64,000 nucleotides of DNA from Pedobacter punctiformis (lineage in GTDB: Bacteria > Bacteroidota > Bacteroidia > Sphingobacteriales > Sphingobacteriaceae), in the NCBI RefSeq assembly GCF_027213715.1, contig NZ_JAPWGM010000001.1, positions 992,001-1,056,000 on the forward strand, given 5' to 3'. Position 1 is the stretch's first letter; each line of letters opens with the position of its first letter. Shown here in pieces: positions 27,501 through 36,583 of this stretch. The notes below the pieces were generated by a model that searched no databases, was not told the origin of the DNA, and was given only the letters and a program-made list of their open reading frames with translations. Both the position numbers and the translations under genes were made by a program.

Positions 27501-27680
27501 GCCAGAGTTAGTGTTCAGGGTAGAAACTTGTTCATATTCTTGCCTAATTCAAATGTGTACACCGATCCGGAGTATAGTGACGGTGATAATTTAAATAGTG
27601 GTAATGCTATCGGCTTGACTGGTTTAAGTCAAACTCCTCCATCAAGATTTTATGGAGCTACTTTATCTCTAACTTTATAA
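24537..27680 (+). CDS. SusC/RagA family TonB-linked outer membrane transporter 1
   Basis: 1047 residues. Signal peptide 1-20 (ending AIAQ); carboxypeptidase-regulatory-like domain about 23-105 (ITGTVTSQEDKLPIPGVSVK, DANGKYSVKVPSG). The TonB plug (about 110-235) has GLAGKVAGLSIQ, VILRGMRSLTG, ALIVVDN and GASSAALYGSAASNGALIIT. A 22-strand-type barrel runs to the end (ATLSLTL). It imports a ligand captured by the partner SusD lipoprotein, driven by TonB. There is no N-terminal STN domain, so no direct FecR/sigma signalling from this protein. susD follows after 4 bp, then a DUF1735 lipoprotein. Substrate unknown: no glycoside hydrolase or regulator lies nearby. Confidence 0.95.
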   Translation: MKKLLQSLFILMFVAVTAIAQERTITGTVTSQEDKLPIPGVSVKVKGTQSGAVTDANGKYSVKVPSGSAVLEFTFIGYAVQSRTVTGSGVINVVLTSDTKSLNEVVVSAAGLTARKKELGNAQTTLKNEALTQAKPTSIASGLAGKVAGLSIQGVSSGVNPNYRVILRGMRSLTGNNEALIVVDNTIVPNAILGNINPDDIEDITVLNGASSAALYGSAASNGALIITTKKGRKTPGLDIKIDNTTTIEQVAFYPGLQKQFGSGSDNDIQVYNPIENQQYGPAFDGVVRPIGRPLQDGSIQKVPYQWTDSKNDFWENGLTNMTNFSASSGSDNGSLYASAQYLRTDGTTPGDKYNRSSVRLGGTRVLSKVLDFNYSAYYAQNRYNQTTQTSNIYNYLLNAPGNAPLTDYSDWRNNPYANPNGYFNAYYNNPYFMADNYRQKIRNDYFIGNAELKYKPLDWLDFTGRIGLTTRNQSSKTYSDIFTFSEYTKSIVGSSEYKKQDILGGNEDNFFYNTTIITDFIAHAKKSYGDFKINLTGLFQARQDQYKTETASISGLLTPGLFNLGNSVNTPTASGADALARSYGLTGKLDIAFKDYLFLTATGRNDWVSILAPENRSFFYPSVSLSFVPTDAIQALKDIKEIDFIKIRGGWSKVGQVNLGSSATFGAYSLQPTFAQGSGYPFNGLGGLTVGDRLVSESLKPEITQGYEVGIETSLFKSRINLGVTYFDSKTKNQTVATGVSGATGYTSYLVNTGQTSSKGIEANLSVVPYRNENWDITLSTNFTHYSNMVDYISGDLKQLTLGSYTGGAGSYAIEGQPFPVIQGTTHVRDSQGRIIVNPLTGYPSATPGVSILGQAAAKNTLGLNLNVKYKAFTLYGSAEYRTGNVIYNSGGGTFDFSGAGINSAAYNRDRFVIPNSSYLDPVTNTYVANTNISVRDGGAGYWSIGGPRTGIAENYVTSAAFWKIREISLAYDIPSKFLARTKVFKAARVSVQGRNLFIFLPNSNVYTDPEYSDGDNLNSGNAIGLTGLSQTPPSRFYGATLSLTL

Positions 27681-27684
27681 TACT

Positions 27685-29253
27685 ATGATCATGAGAAATA
27701 TTTCTAAATATATATTCGGATTAATGATATTAAGTTCTTTTTACGCTTGTAAAAAGGATCTGGATATTAATGTTAATCCTAATACAGCAACACAAGCCTC
27801 GGTTAAAACTGTTTTACCAACATCTTTAGTTTCTACTGCTGCAAACATTGTAACATATAACAACAGCATTACTGGAGCACAGTTGGCTGGTTACTATGGA
27901 AATGGTGGCGGCGTTAGTGGTTGGAATGCAATTATTTCGTATAATTATCAATCGTCTGATGGACAGGCGCTTTGGACAAATACGTATAATACTTTAACTG
28001 ACGTAAATTATGTAATTACAAACTCAGCAGGTGATGCTTCTCTTAATGAGTTTAATGCTGCTGCTAAAGTTTTAAAAGCATTTAATTTTCAATTGCTAGT
28101 TGATGTTTACAACGATGTTCCTTATACTGATGCAAATCAGGGAACTAAAGTTTTGCAGCCTAAATATGACAAAGGTACTGATATTTATAAAGCGTTAGCA
28201 GACCTATGTGACGATGCAATTGCTAAATTTAAACCATTAACTGCGGGAACTCCTGCTTTCGTAACGGCAGACCCTTTGTTTAAAGGCGATCCTAAAAAAT
28301 GGGCTGCTTTTGCTCAAACTTTAAAGCTGAAATTGATTCTTAAAGGCGGCACTAAAGTTGCATTTACCAACAAAACATTTGATACTTCTGTTGGCTTTTT
28401 AACTGATGATGCTATTGTTCAACCAGGTTACGCAAAACTTGATGGAAAACAGAATCCAATGTGGAACAGCTGGGCTTATAGCTTTTCAGGTGCAGCTGTA
28501 GCTGCGGGAAGTAATTATGCTGTGACTCCTTATATCATGACATTCTATGATAAAAAGAAAATAAACGATCCAGCACGAGCTGCAGTAGTTTATAAAAGCG
28601 GTATATCCACTGCTGTTAACCAATTAGGTTATCAGGGAGCTGACGCAGGAAGAGGTGCAGCACCAAACTCTTGGTTTATTGGAACAAGTGCAACAACCTA
28701 TAGTAAGATAGGTATTTTTAAAGGCCCTGATATGGGACAGCCAATTATGTTAGGTGCTGAAAGTTATTTCTTGCAGGCTGAAGCTAATGTAATAGGTTTA
28801 GTAGCTGGTACTGCTTCAACAAATTTTCAAAACGGTATAACGGCATCCTTTGCTTATTTATACAAAGATAATACAGGAGCTAATTCTACAGGCAAAAATG
28901 CTGTAGCTGACGTTGCAACTTACTTAACGGCAAATGCAACTAATCCTTTGGTAAACTGGAGTTTAGCAACTACTAATGATATGAAAATTGAGGCGATCAT
29001 CACTCAAAAATATATCGCCTTTAATCAATTATTTGGTCATGAGGCATGGAATGAATTCAGAAGGACAGGATACCCTACAATGGTTGGTACTACGGATAAA
29101 TTCTTAACAATTGCTTCTACTGTTTCTGAAGCTACTGCAGCTAATAAATTACCTACAAGAATACTTTATCCTTTAACTGAATATCAGTTTAATGCTGGTA
29201 ATATCCCTAGTGGAATTGATAAATATACTTCAAAGATATTTTGGGCTAAATAA
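27685..29253 (+). CDS. SusD/RagB family lipoprotein 1 (SusD-like_2 type)
   Basis: 522 residues, or 520 from the second ATG at 27691, which matches the usual MRN-type start better. Lipoprotein signal with FYACKKDLDINVNPN (Cys near 22). The mature protein has the TPR-like helical organisation of SusD homologues: LWTNTYNTLTDVNYVI, AAAKVLKAFNFQLLVDVYNDVPYT, AESYFLQAEANVIG and NQLFGHEAWNEFRRTGYP. These blocks fit the SusD-like_2 subfamily rather than the classical RagB form. It sits on the outer face of its SusC, whose stop is 4 bp upstream, and closes over the substrate. A DUF1735 lipoprotein follows in the same operon. Confidence 0.93.
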   Translation: MIMRNISKYIFGLMILSSFYACKKDLDINVNPNTATQASVKTVLPTSLVSTAANIVTYNNSITGAQLAGYYGNGGGVSGWNAIISYNYQSSDGQALWTNTYNTLTDVNYVITNSAGDASLNEFNAAAKVLKAFNFQLLVDVYNDVPYTDANQGTKVLQPKYDKGTDIYKALADLCDDAIAKFKPLTAGTPAFVTADPLFKGDPKKWAAFAQTLKLKLILKGGTKVAFTNKTFDTSVGFLTDDAIVQPGYAKLDGKQNPMWNSWAYSFSGAAVAAGSNYAVTPYIMTFYDKKKINDPARAAVVYKSGISTAVNQLGYQGADAGRGAAPNSWFIGTSATTYSKIGIFKGPDMGQPIMLGAESYFLQAEANVIGLVAGTASTNFQNGITASFAYLYKDNTGANSTGKNAVADVATYLTANATNPLVNWSLATTNDMKIEAIITQKYIAFNQLFGHEAWNEFRRTGYPTMVGTTDKFLTIASTVSEATAANKLPTRILYPLTEYQFNAGNIPSGIDKYTSKIFWAK

Positions 29254-29276
29254 TAATATTTTAAATAAAAGACATT

Positions 29277-30155
29277 ATGAAAAAGATCATAAATTTATTA
29301 GTGGCATTAATCTTTATCTCAGGACTGAGTTCTTGTTTAAAGGATGACACTATTATTGGCCCAGATAGTCCTGGTGCTATAAAAAACATAGTGGAGTTTA
29401 AAAATGTTGGCGCTATTGCTTCATCAACTACCGCTCCTTTTGCAGTATACATCCCGTTCACTTTAAAACCAACAGCTACTTCAGCAGAGTTTGAAGGAAT
29501 TATCAACTATGCAGGTGCTGACACGGCACCAAGCGATATCGTGGTTAATATTGCAGCTGATCCATCAGTAATTGCTACATATAATGCTAAAGTTAGTGGT
29601 GCTGCATATGCAGCTTTGCCAGCTTCTTCTTATTCTTTTCCAGCAACAGTAACAATTCCAGCAGGACAAAGAGAAGCGAAATTTAAGATTACTGTTAAAC
29701 CTAATACTTTTGATGCAACTAAAGAAAATGCTTTAGCTTTAAGAATAACTTCTGCATCAACTGGCGTAATCAGCGGTAATTTTGGTGCTGTAATTTTTAG
29801 TATGCCTTTAGAAAGTGTTTGGCAAGGTACTTATGATGTTCACATCAATAATAACTATGGAACTATTGATGGTAATATTGGTAATTTTTCGGATACTGGT
29901 ATTAAGTTAGCTACTGTAGGACCAAATAGATTACGTACGCTAAGTGTAGCTGATACCTATAGTGGTTCTACTACTTTCCAATTTAATGGAGACAACACAT
30001 CTATAACTGGTGTTGTTGTAATTAGTGGAACAACTACATTTGCGACTTCAATTCAAGGAATAGATCTTATTGATCCAGTTAATGGTAAATTTACAATAAG
30101 ATATACGTGGGGAGGAAGGGGTATGACTGAGACATGGACTCGAACAGGACCTTAA
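29277..30155 (+). CDS. DUF1735 surface lipoprotein of the first SusCD module
   Basis: 292 residues with a lipoprotein signal (hydrophobic 5-17, LSSCLKDD, Cys20). Residues about 45-170 form the DUF1735-type immunoglobulin-like domain: VYIPFTLKPTATSAEFEG, YNAKVSGAAYAALPASSYSF, VTIPAGQREAKFKITVKPN. The C-terminal part (about 185-292) is a lipocalin-like strand set (WQGTYDVHINN, GKFTIRYTWGGRGMTETWTR). In SusCD loci such proteins bind ligand at the surface. It begins 23 bp after susD and ends just before a strong terminator, so it completes the three-gene operon. Confidence 0.85.
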   Translation: MKKIINLLVALIFISGLSSCLKDDTIIGPDSPGAIKNIVEFKNVGAIASSTTAPFAVYIPFTLKPTATSAEFEGIINYAGADTAPSDIVVNIAADPSVIATYNAKVSGAAYAALPASSYSFPATVTIPAGQREAKFKITVKPNTFDATKENALALRITSASTGVISGNFGAVIFSMPLESVWQGTYDVHINNNYGTIDGNIGNFSDTGIKLATVGPNRLRTLSVADTYSGSTTFQFNGDNTSITGVVVISGTTTFATSIQGIDLIDPVNGKFTIRYTWGGRGMTETWTRTGP

Positions 30156-30176
30156 TTTAATTTCATTTAGTTATTT

Positions 30177-30211
30177 AAAAAAGGGGCGTCTTTCAGATGC
30201 CCCTTTTTTTT
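30177..30211 (+). terminator. Intrinsic terminator of the first SusCD operon
   Basis: GGGGCGTCT pairs with AGATGCCCC (one G-U), flanked by A- and T-runs, ending in eight T. It separates the two SusCD modules. Confidence 0.9.
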
Positions 30212-30418
30212 GGATGTTTTTCTGCATTAATATATACTTGTATAGGATATAGTAAAGTAGCTTCGTTGATTCCTGATTTAATGTACTAAGATCGCTGAAT
30301 AGTTTTATTTGAAAGATGAAGTGAAATTCTATACATCAAAATTATTATTGGATTAAGGGTGTTGTTAAAAACCATTCGTAAAATTTGTATTACGAAATAC
30401 TAAACATTATATTAGCTG

Positions 30419-30474
30419 ATTAATCATTACAACTAATTTAATAATTTATGAAAAAACTTCTACAAAGTTTGTTC
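30419..30474 (+). repeat. susC 5'-end copy 2 (shared leader motif and first nine codons)
   Basis: ATTAATCATTA lies 29 nt before ATG 30448, and the first 27 coding nt equal those of the first susC (24537-24563). The bodies of the two genes are otherwise clearly divergent. Confidence 0.6.
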
Positions 30475-33400
30475 GTATTCTTGCTATTTGCTTCAACTAC
30501 AATGGCTCAGGAACGAATAATTACAGGAACAGTAACATCCACGGAAGATTCATCCCCTCTTCCAGGAGTTAGTGTAAAAGCCGTTGGATCACAAGCTGTA
30601 GCTGTGACCGGAAATGATGGTAAATTTAGTCTTAGAGTTTCATCTGCGGTTAAAAGTGTCCAATTTTCATTTATTGGCTATGCAACAAAAACAGTGAACC
30701 TTACTTCAGCTAATGCAATTAAAATAGGCTTAGATGTTGACGCTAAAAGCTTACAGGACGTTGTTATTACCCAAGCTTACGGAACCACAACCAAGGGTAA
30801 AAATACGGGTTCTATATCTTCTGTAGGATCTGAAGAAATAGCTAAAAGGCCTGTTACTAATTTAAACAGTGTTTTAGCTGGCGCCGCCCCTGGTGTTCAG
30901 GTAAATGCGGGAAGTGGTCAGCCAGGTTCCGGACCAACTATCCGTGTTCGTGGATTTGGATCAATATCTGCCTCAAATGATCCGTTATATGTTGTTGATG
31001 GTATTCAGTACTCTGGAGATATCAGTAATATTAGTGTAGATGATATTGAAAGCATTTCCTTGTTAAAAGATGCTGCATCATCTGCATTATATGGTTCTAG
31101 TGCGGGTAATGGTGTAATTTTGATTACAACGAAAAAAGGTAGACAAGGTAAGGAGCAGTTAAATTTTAGAATTATTCAGGGGATTACTTCTCGTGGGATT
31201 CCTGAATATGAAACTGTTGGTGCTTACGAATACTATCCTTTAGCCTGGCAGGCATATCGCAATAGCCTAGTTTACCCTGTTACTGGTACAGGAGTTTCTT
31301 TAGCAGCTGCAAACACTACTGCAACTAATGGAATTAAAGCTTTATTGGGAAATAATCCATTCAACGTTGCAAATAATGCTATTGTAGGAACAGATGGTTT
31401 GATGAATCCAAACGCATCATTATTATATGCTGATGATTTAGACTGGAGATCTCCTTTAGAAAGAACCGGACAAAGAAGTGATTATTCAATGTCATATAGT
31501 GGTGCTACTGAAAAATCTGATTTCTATGCTTCCCTGGGTTATTTAAAAGAGAAAGGTTATGTGATTAGATCTGATTTCAATAGAATTAATGGTCGTGTAA
31601 GTATAAATACAAAACCACTTACATGGTTTAAAACAGGATTAAACCTTAATGCAAATATTACTAAATCTAACCAGGCTGATGCCGATGGTAGTGGTAGTAT
31701 TGTTAATCCATTTAACTTTTCGAGATATATGGGGCCAATCTATCCTTTATATGCACATAACCAAACTACTGGTGAGTACTTGTTAGACTTAAAAGGTGAA
31801 AAAATTTATGATACAGGTAACCTTTTAGGTACGTTAGGAATCCCTAACCGTCCTTCTGGTGCATATGCAGGTAGACATATTTTGGAAGAAACACTTTTAA
31901 ACTCAACTCAAATTAAAAGAAATGTATTGAGTGCGAGAACGTATGGTGAAATCACATTTTTAAAAGACTTTAAGTTTACTCAAAACTTAGGTGTTGATAT
32001 TTCGAACTATTCATTTGCAGACTACCAGAATAAAATTGTTGGTGATGGTGCACCAGGAGGAAGAGCGAGAAATACATCTACAACAACTACAACTTATACT
32101 ATTGAGCAATTATTGAACTACAACAAAAAAGTGGGTAAAAATAGTTTCTCAGCATTGCTGGGTCATAACAATTATGATTATACCTACAAATATTTAACAG
32201 GAGCCCGTAATACACAAGTAGTTGACGGAAATTCGGAATTAATTAATTTCACTACAACTACCGATTTAAGCTCGTACTTAAGAGATTATAGAAAAGAAGC
32301 GGTTTTTGCCAGATTAAATTATGATTACGATTCGAAATATTTCTTAACCGGATCATTTCGTCGTGACGGATCATCTAAATGGGGTCCAGGCAAACAATGG
32401 GGTAATTTTTATTCAGCTAGTGCAGCGTGGTTAATTAGTGAAGAAAACTTCCTGAAAGATAAAACCTGGATTAACTATTTGAAACTAAGGTCATCTTACG
32501 GTTCGTTAGGTAACGATGGTTTAACAGGTTTTAATTTAGATAGAGCTCTTTATAGCCTGGATTATAATAATGCTGCTGAACCAGGAATTTTATTACAAAG
32601 TCTTGCCAATGCAAATATTACCTGGGAAACTCAAACTCAAATTGATGCAGCGGTGGAATTTGGTTTATTTAAAAACAGACTACATGGTTCAATAGAACTT
32701 TTCAATAAACAATCTAAAGATTTATTATTCAACGTACCCCTTCCTCTTTCAACAGGTTTGGGTATAGGTAGTGGAACAGGTACATATCCTAAAAACATTG
32801 GTAAAATGTGGAATAAAGGGATCGAAATTAATCTGGGTGGAGATATTGTTAAGACACAAAACTTTAAATGGGGTATGGATATAAACTGGTCATTGGTGAG
32901 AAATAAAATCACTAAAATGCCTGAAGAAACACCAACAATCATCGATGGAACTAAACAATTAGCTGTTGACAGATCAAGATATGAATATTGGTTACGTCAG
33001 TGGGCTGGAGTTGACCCTACAGATGGTGAAGGTTACTACCTAATCAACCCATTAAGTCCGGGAAGTGCAGCAGATACCAGAACAATTAACGGGCAACAAT
33101 ATACGATTAATCCAAACAATGCACTCTATGCATATTCAGGATCATCTATTCCTAAATTCTTTGGTAGTGTAACCAATAATTTTACATACAAGGCTTTCTC
33201 TTTATCTGTAATAATGAACTACCAGGTTGGAGGAAAAGCATACGATGCAACCTACCAGTCTTTAATGTCTTATAGCGGATATGGTGGTGCTTTACATATT
33301 GATGCATTAAAATCATGGCAACAAGTTGGCGATCCATCGGGTATACCAAGACTTGATGTGGGCCGTTCAACATTTAATAATGCAACGTCTACAAGATTTT

Positions 33401-33633
33401 TAATTGACGCATCATATCTAAATATGAGATCAGCAACTTTAGCATATAACTTACCATCAGCTTTTATTAAAAAAGTTGGATTAAGTAAGGTTAGTGTTTA
33501 TGCTTCTGGAGAAAATCTATTCCTTGTGTCAAAACGTAAAGGTTTAGATCCTTCAGAAAGCTTTACAGGAGTAAACACAAATAATTATACGCCAACACGT
33601 ATTCTTAGTTTAGGTTTAAATGCTTCATTTTAA
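30448..33633 (+). CDS. SusC/RagA family TonB-linked outer membrane transporter 2
   Basis: 1061 residues. Signal peptide 1-20 (ending TMAQ); carboxypeptidase-regulatory-like domain about 23-105. The plug has LAGAAPGVQVNAGSGQPGSG, IRVRGFGSISASNDPLYVVD and KDAASSALYGSSAGNGVILI. A large barrel follows, ending LSLGLNASF with terminal phenylalanine. No STN domain. It diverges from transporter 1 across plug and barrel, so it is not a recent whole-gene copy, although the first nine codons are identical. The SusD partner starts 12 bp downstream. Substrate unknown; the locus carries no degradative enzyme. Confidence 0.95.
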   Translation: MKKLLQSLFVFLLFASTTMAQERIITGTVTSTEDSSPLPGVSVKAVGSQAVAVTGNDGKFSLRVSSAVKSVQFSFIGYATKTVNLTSANAIKIGLDVDAKSLQDVVITQAYGTTTKGKNTGSISSVGSEEIAKRPVTNLNSVLAGAAPGVQVNAGSGQPGSGPTIRVRGFGSISASNDPLYVVDGIQYSGDISNISVDDIESISLLKDAASSALYGSSAGNGVILITTKKGRQGKEQLNFRIIQGITSRGIPEYETVGAYEYYPLAWQAYRNSLVYPVTGTGVSLAAANTTATNGIKALLGNNPFNVANNAIVGTDGLMNPNASLLYADDLDWRSPLERTGQRSDYSMSYSGATEKSDFYASLGYLKEKGYVIRSDFNRINGRVSINTKPLTWFKTGLNLNANITKSNQADADGSGSIVNPFNFSRYMGPIYPLYAHNQTTGEYLLDLKGEKIYDTGNLLGTLGIPNRPSGAYAGRHILEETLLNSTQIKRNVLSARTYGEITFLKDFKFTQNLGVDISNYSFADYQNKIVGDGAPGGRARNTSTTTTTYTIEQLLNYNKKVGKNSFSALLGHNNYDYTYKYLTGARNTQVVDGNSELINFTTTTDLSSYLRDYRKEAVFARLNYDYDSKYFLTGSFRRDGSSKWGPGKQWGNFYSASAAWLISEENFLKDKTWINYLKLRSSYGSLGNDGLTGFNLDRALYSLDYNNAAEPGILLQSLANANITWETQTQIDAAVEFGLFKNRLHGSIELFNKQSKDLLFNVPLPLSTGLGIGSGTGTYPKNIGKMWNKGIEINLGGDIVKTQNFKWGMDINWSLVRNKITKMPEETPTIIDGTKQLAVDRSRYEYWLRQWAGVDPTDGEGYYLINPLSPGSAADTRTINGQQYTINPNNALYAYSGSSIPKFFGSVTNNFTYKAFSLSVIMNYQVGGKAYDATYQSLMSYSGYGGALHIDALKSWQQVGDPSGIPRLDVGRSTFNNATSTRFLIDASYLNMRSATLAYNLPSAFIKKVGLSKVSVYASGENLFLVSKRKGLDPSESFTGVNTNNYTPTRILSLGLNASF

Positions 33634-33645
33634 TACATTTCAATC

Positions 33646-35163
33646 ATGAAAAAAATAAATAAATTATATATTCCATTATTAGTTTTGGTACTAACAATGG
33701 GGGCTTGTAAAAAAGATTATCTGCAAACCAACCCAACAGATGCAGTAGCTTATAAAGATGTGTTTGCTACAACCACAAATGCAATGGCTGCTTTAAATGG
33801 TATTCACAGATCTCTATATATTCAATATTCCAGACAAGAAGAAGGTGGACAGGGTGCTGTAAACCTTAATATTGATTATATGGGTGATGATATTGTGAAT
33901 ACGGTAAGTACAACAGCTTATGGTGTTCATAAATGGGTTACACATAGAAGTGCGTCCAATTTAAATAACTCATTTATATATACATTTTATTACAGGATTA
34001 TTGCTAATGCAAATCAAATCATTGATAATATTGATAATGCGGAAGGAAGTGCTGCAGATAAAAAAGCAATAAAAGGAGAAGCACTAACTTATAGAGCCTG
34101 GGCTCATTTTGTATTAGTGCAGGTTTTTGGAAAACGTTATGATGCCGCAGGAAATAATACCCAACCTGGTGTACCACTAATCATCACTTCGAAAGTAGAA
34201 GGAAGTTCTGGTAAACCAAGAGCTTCTGTTGAAGAAGTTTATACTCAGATTAATGCTGATATAGACGCTGCAATTGCTAGTTTTAGTGGTGCTACTGCAA
34301 GACCAAACAAATCTCATTTCAATATTAACGTTGCTAAAGGTATTAAAGCTAGAATTGCACTTACTCAAGGTAAATGGGCCGTTGCTGCTCAAAATGCACT
34401 TGAAGCAAGGACGGGACTAAACTTAATGACAAATGCAGAATATTTAGGTGGATTTAATAGCTATGATAATCAGGAATGGATGTGGGGAAGCAGACAACAG
34501 GAAGATCAGACGACCTATTTTTATTCATTTTTTGCTTATTTAGGAACCTTTAACTCAACAGCAAATAGAACCGTTCCTAAAAGAATGAATTCTGTGCTTT
34601 ATAATCAAATTGCAGCGACAGATGTTAGAAAGGCACTTTGGGACCCTACCGGAAATAGCCCAACCTTTTTAGCCTATAACCAGCCTGTAGGAGTGGTTTC
34701 TAATGCTACTGCAAGTTACAAACAAGGAAAATTCAGAAATGCTGGATCAACCAGTGTTGGTGATGTTGTAAATATGCGTGTAGGTGAAATGTTTTTAATT
34801 GAAGCAGAAGCTCGTGCCAGACTAGGAATCGCTGGTGCTGCTGCTGAGACCACCACAGCTCAAAATGTTTTGTTTACGTTAGCTAAAAACAGAAATCCTA
34901 ATTATGTTTTAACAACAAATACAGGAACAGCTTTGCTAAATGAAATTCTAATTCAACGCCGTATAGAATTATGGGGTGAAGGATTTAGATTCTTTGATTT
35001 GAAACGTCAAAATTTACCTCTGGATAGAACTGGTGGTAATGCTACAATTGCTTTATCAGGAGTTTTAAGTGTGCCGGCAGGTGGTCCGGAGTGGCAATGG
35101 GCTATTCCTCAAGCTGAGATAGATGCCAACCCGGCAATCGGCCCAGGTGGTCAAAACCCGTAA
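33646..35163 (+). CDS. SusD/RagB family lipoprotein 2 (classical RagB type)
   Basis: 505 residues with a lipoprotein signal (LTMGACKKDYLQTNPTDAV, Cys21). The N-terminal SusD-like_3 part has FATTTNAMAALNGIHRSLY and KGEALTYRAWAHFVLVQVFG. The C-terminal SusD part has GEMFLIEAEARARLG and ILIQRRIELWGEGFRFFDLK, the classic closing block. It therefore belongs to a different SusD branch from lipoprotein 1, although both pair with SusC proteins that share a start. It lies 12 bp after its SusC and 20 bp before a long hairpin terminator, making a two-gene operon. Confidence 0.95.
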   Translation: MKKINKLYIPLLVLVLTMGACKKDYLQTNPTDAVAYKDVFATTTNAMAALNGIHRSLYIQYSRQEEGGQGAVNLNIDYMGDDIVNTVSTTAYGVHKWVTHRSASNLNNSFIYTFYYRIIANANQIIDNIDNAEGSAADKKAIKGEALTYRAWAHFVLVQVFGKRYDAAGNNTQPGVPLIITSKVEGSSGKPRASVEEVYTQINADIDAAIASFSGATARPNKSHFNINVAKGIKARIALTQGKWAVAAQNALEARTGLNLMTNAEYLGGFNSYDNQEWMWGSRQQEDQTTYFYSFFAYLGTFNSTANRTVPKRMNSVLYNQIAATDVRKALWDPTGNSPTFLAYNQPVGVVSNATASYKQGKFRNAGSTSVGDVVNMRVGEMFLIEAEARARLGIAGAAAETTTAQNVLFTLAKNRNPNYVLTTNTGTALLNEILIQRRIELWGEGFRFFDLKRQNLPLDRTGGNATIALSGVLSVPAGGPEWQWAIPQAEIDANPAIGPGGQNP

Positions 35164-35183
35164 TTAGAAAATTATAAAATAAA

Positions 35184-35220
35184 AATAAGCCCATCTGATC
35201 ATTGATCAGATGGGCTTATT
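35184..35220. terminator. Bidirectional terminator between susD2 and doxX
   Basis: AATAAGCCCATCTGATCA pairs perfectly with its complement over 18 bp around a 1-nt centre, serving the plus-strand susD2 and the minus-strand DoxX gene. Confidence 0.85.
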
Positions 35221-35234
35221 CTTTAATAAAGTAT

Positions 35235-35642
35235 TTACTTTTTATCTGCACTGTATTTTCCAGGGCCGATAAAAATTAAGCCTATAAATACAATTCCCAA
35301 TTCTATTGCGTGAGAAGCTCCTGATACTCCATCTCCTTTCGAAAAGTGGACCAGAGCAGCTATAATCATGGTAAAAATTAACAATAAACAGGCTGGTCTG
35401 AAAAATAAGCCTACAATTAATAAGAACCCACCAAAGGTTTCTGTTGCTGCTGCCATAAATCCCCAGAAAACAGGTAAAAAATCAATACCGATTAATTTCA
35501 TGCTTCCACCAAGGCCTTCCCATCCTTTTATTCCTCCCGCTAACTTTGGAAAACCATGAATAATAAACATTATACCTAATCCAAGGCGGATCAAAAGTAA
35601 GCCAGTATTGCGGTATCTACCTAAAGACTCGAAAATTGCCAT
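35235..35642 (-). CDS. DoxX family membrane protein
   Basis: 135 residues with four hydrophobic segments: TGLLLIRLGLGIMFIIHGFPK, a block including PVFWGFMAAATETFGGFLL, PACLLLIFTMIIAALVHF and AIELGIVFIGLIFIGPGKY. HGFPKL and ETFGGFLL are DoxX hallmarks. The family is found in many inner membranes, sometimes tied to thiol or quinone chemistry; no role can be set here. It begins 1 bp after the stop of the LD-carboxypeptidase gene on the same strand, so the two are likely co-transcribed. Confidence 0.88.
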   Translation of the reverse strand: MAIFESLGRYRNTGLLLIRLGLGIMFIIHGFPKLAGGIKGWEGLGGSMKLIGIDFLPVFWGFMAAATETFGGFLLIVGLFFRPACLLLIFTMIIAALVHFSKGDGVSGASHAIELGIVFIGLIFIGPGKYSADKK

Positions 35643-35643
35643 T

Positions 35644-36543
35644 TTATAAATATTTAAATCTAACGTTGTTTGCTTCTATTTCTAATTTAACATTTGCACC
35701 TAAAACCATGCTCAGGTTATTATCTATGTGCCCTGTTGGAAAATTAAAGCATACCGGATAATCATATTCCTTCACAATTTCCCAGATCACCTGGTCTGCT
35801 GTTTGCCCAAATGATATTTTTTCTTCTTCAATTTCATTAAAAGCACCGATAATTAATCCCTTTAAATTTTTCAGTTTTCCGGCTCTTTTTAGCATCCTGA
35901 GCATTCTGTCTATAGAATATTCGTGCTCACCAACATCTTCCAGAAACAGGACTTTATTATTGTAATCCATTTCTGACTCAGATCCCTGCATCATGGTAAG
36001 CAGGGTAAGATTTCCGCCTATTAAAATGCCTTCACATGCACCTGCTCTGTTTTTAAAGTCACTTTTATATTGATATTCCTGTCTTTCACCAAATAAAGCC
36101 TTTTTTAAGGATAGTAACGATAGTGCCGTCGCATCCTCAAAAGTATAGGGCATTTGACCATGAATGGACTGACTGTTTTGTGTGGCAAAAAGATGGGATA
36201 ATAGTATTGTAATGTCACTAAAACCAACAATCCATTTTGGATTTTGCTCAAATTTCGTAAAATCCAGGTGATCAATAATGCGGATGGTTCCGTAACCTCC
36301 CCTGCCAGCAATGATAGCTTTAATAGATGGATCATCCAAAAATTCTTGTAAATCTGCTGTACGTAATTGATCACTACCCGCAAATTGGTGGTGACTTGCC
36401 TGTACACTTTTGCCGGATATCACTTCTAATCCCCAGTCGGTTAAAACCTTAATTCCAAAATCAATAGATTTAGGTAATTTCTTCGCCGGGCAAACAATAG
36501 CGATTTTATCTCCTTTTTTTAAATATGGGGGCTGCTTTATCAT
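35644..36543 (-). CDS. ldcA: LD-carboxypeptidase (peptidase S66, LdcA-type)
   Basis: 299 residues from ATG 36543. Family blocks: [33 protein letters not shown], the nucleophile Ser109 in [10 protein letters not shown], Glu202 in [14 protein letters not shown] and His272 in PTGHIDNN, which complete the Ser-Glu-His triad. It removes the terminal D-alanine from tetrapeptide stems of recycled murein in the cytoplasm. The frame continues upstream to 36639, but that part reads as a spurious hydrophobic stretch inside metG. The two divergent genes share the sequence around 36541-36544. It is followed 1 bp later by the DoxX gene. Confidence 0.93.
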   Translation of the reverse strand: MIKQPPYLKKGDKIAIVCPAKKLPKSIDFGIKVLTDWGLEVISGKSVQASHHQFAGSDQLRTADLQEFLDDPSIKAIIAGRGGYGTIRIIDHLDFTKFEQNPKWIVGFSDITILLSHLFATQNSQSIHGQMPYTFEDATALSLLSLKKALFGERQEYQYKSDFKNRAGACEGILIGGNLTLLTMMQGSESEMDYNNKVLFLEDVGEHEYSIDRMLRMLKRAGKLKNLKGLIIGAFNEIEEEKISFGQTADQVIWEIVKEYDYPVCFNFPTGHIDNNLSMVLGANVKLEIEANNVRFKYL

Positions 36544-36555
36544 GTTCAAAACACT

Positions 36556-36563
36556 TATCTTTG
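36556..36563 (+). promoter_or_regulatory. -7 promoter box for metG
   Basis: TATCTTTG matches TAnnTTTG exactly. Transcription would begin near 36570, downstream of the in-frame ATG at 36542, which favours the TTG start at 36584. Confidence 0.5.
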
Positions 36564-36583
36564 CCAAATTAATAAAAAATGTT

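Noticed and set aside
36410..36583. Upstream extension of metG
   Set aside because: Antisense to ldcA, and upstream of the metG promoter box.
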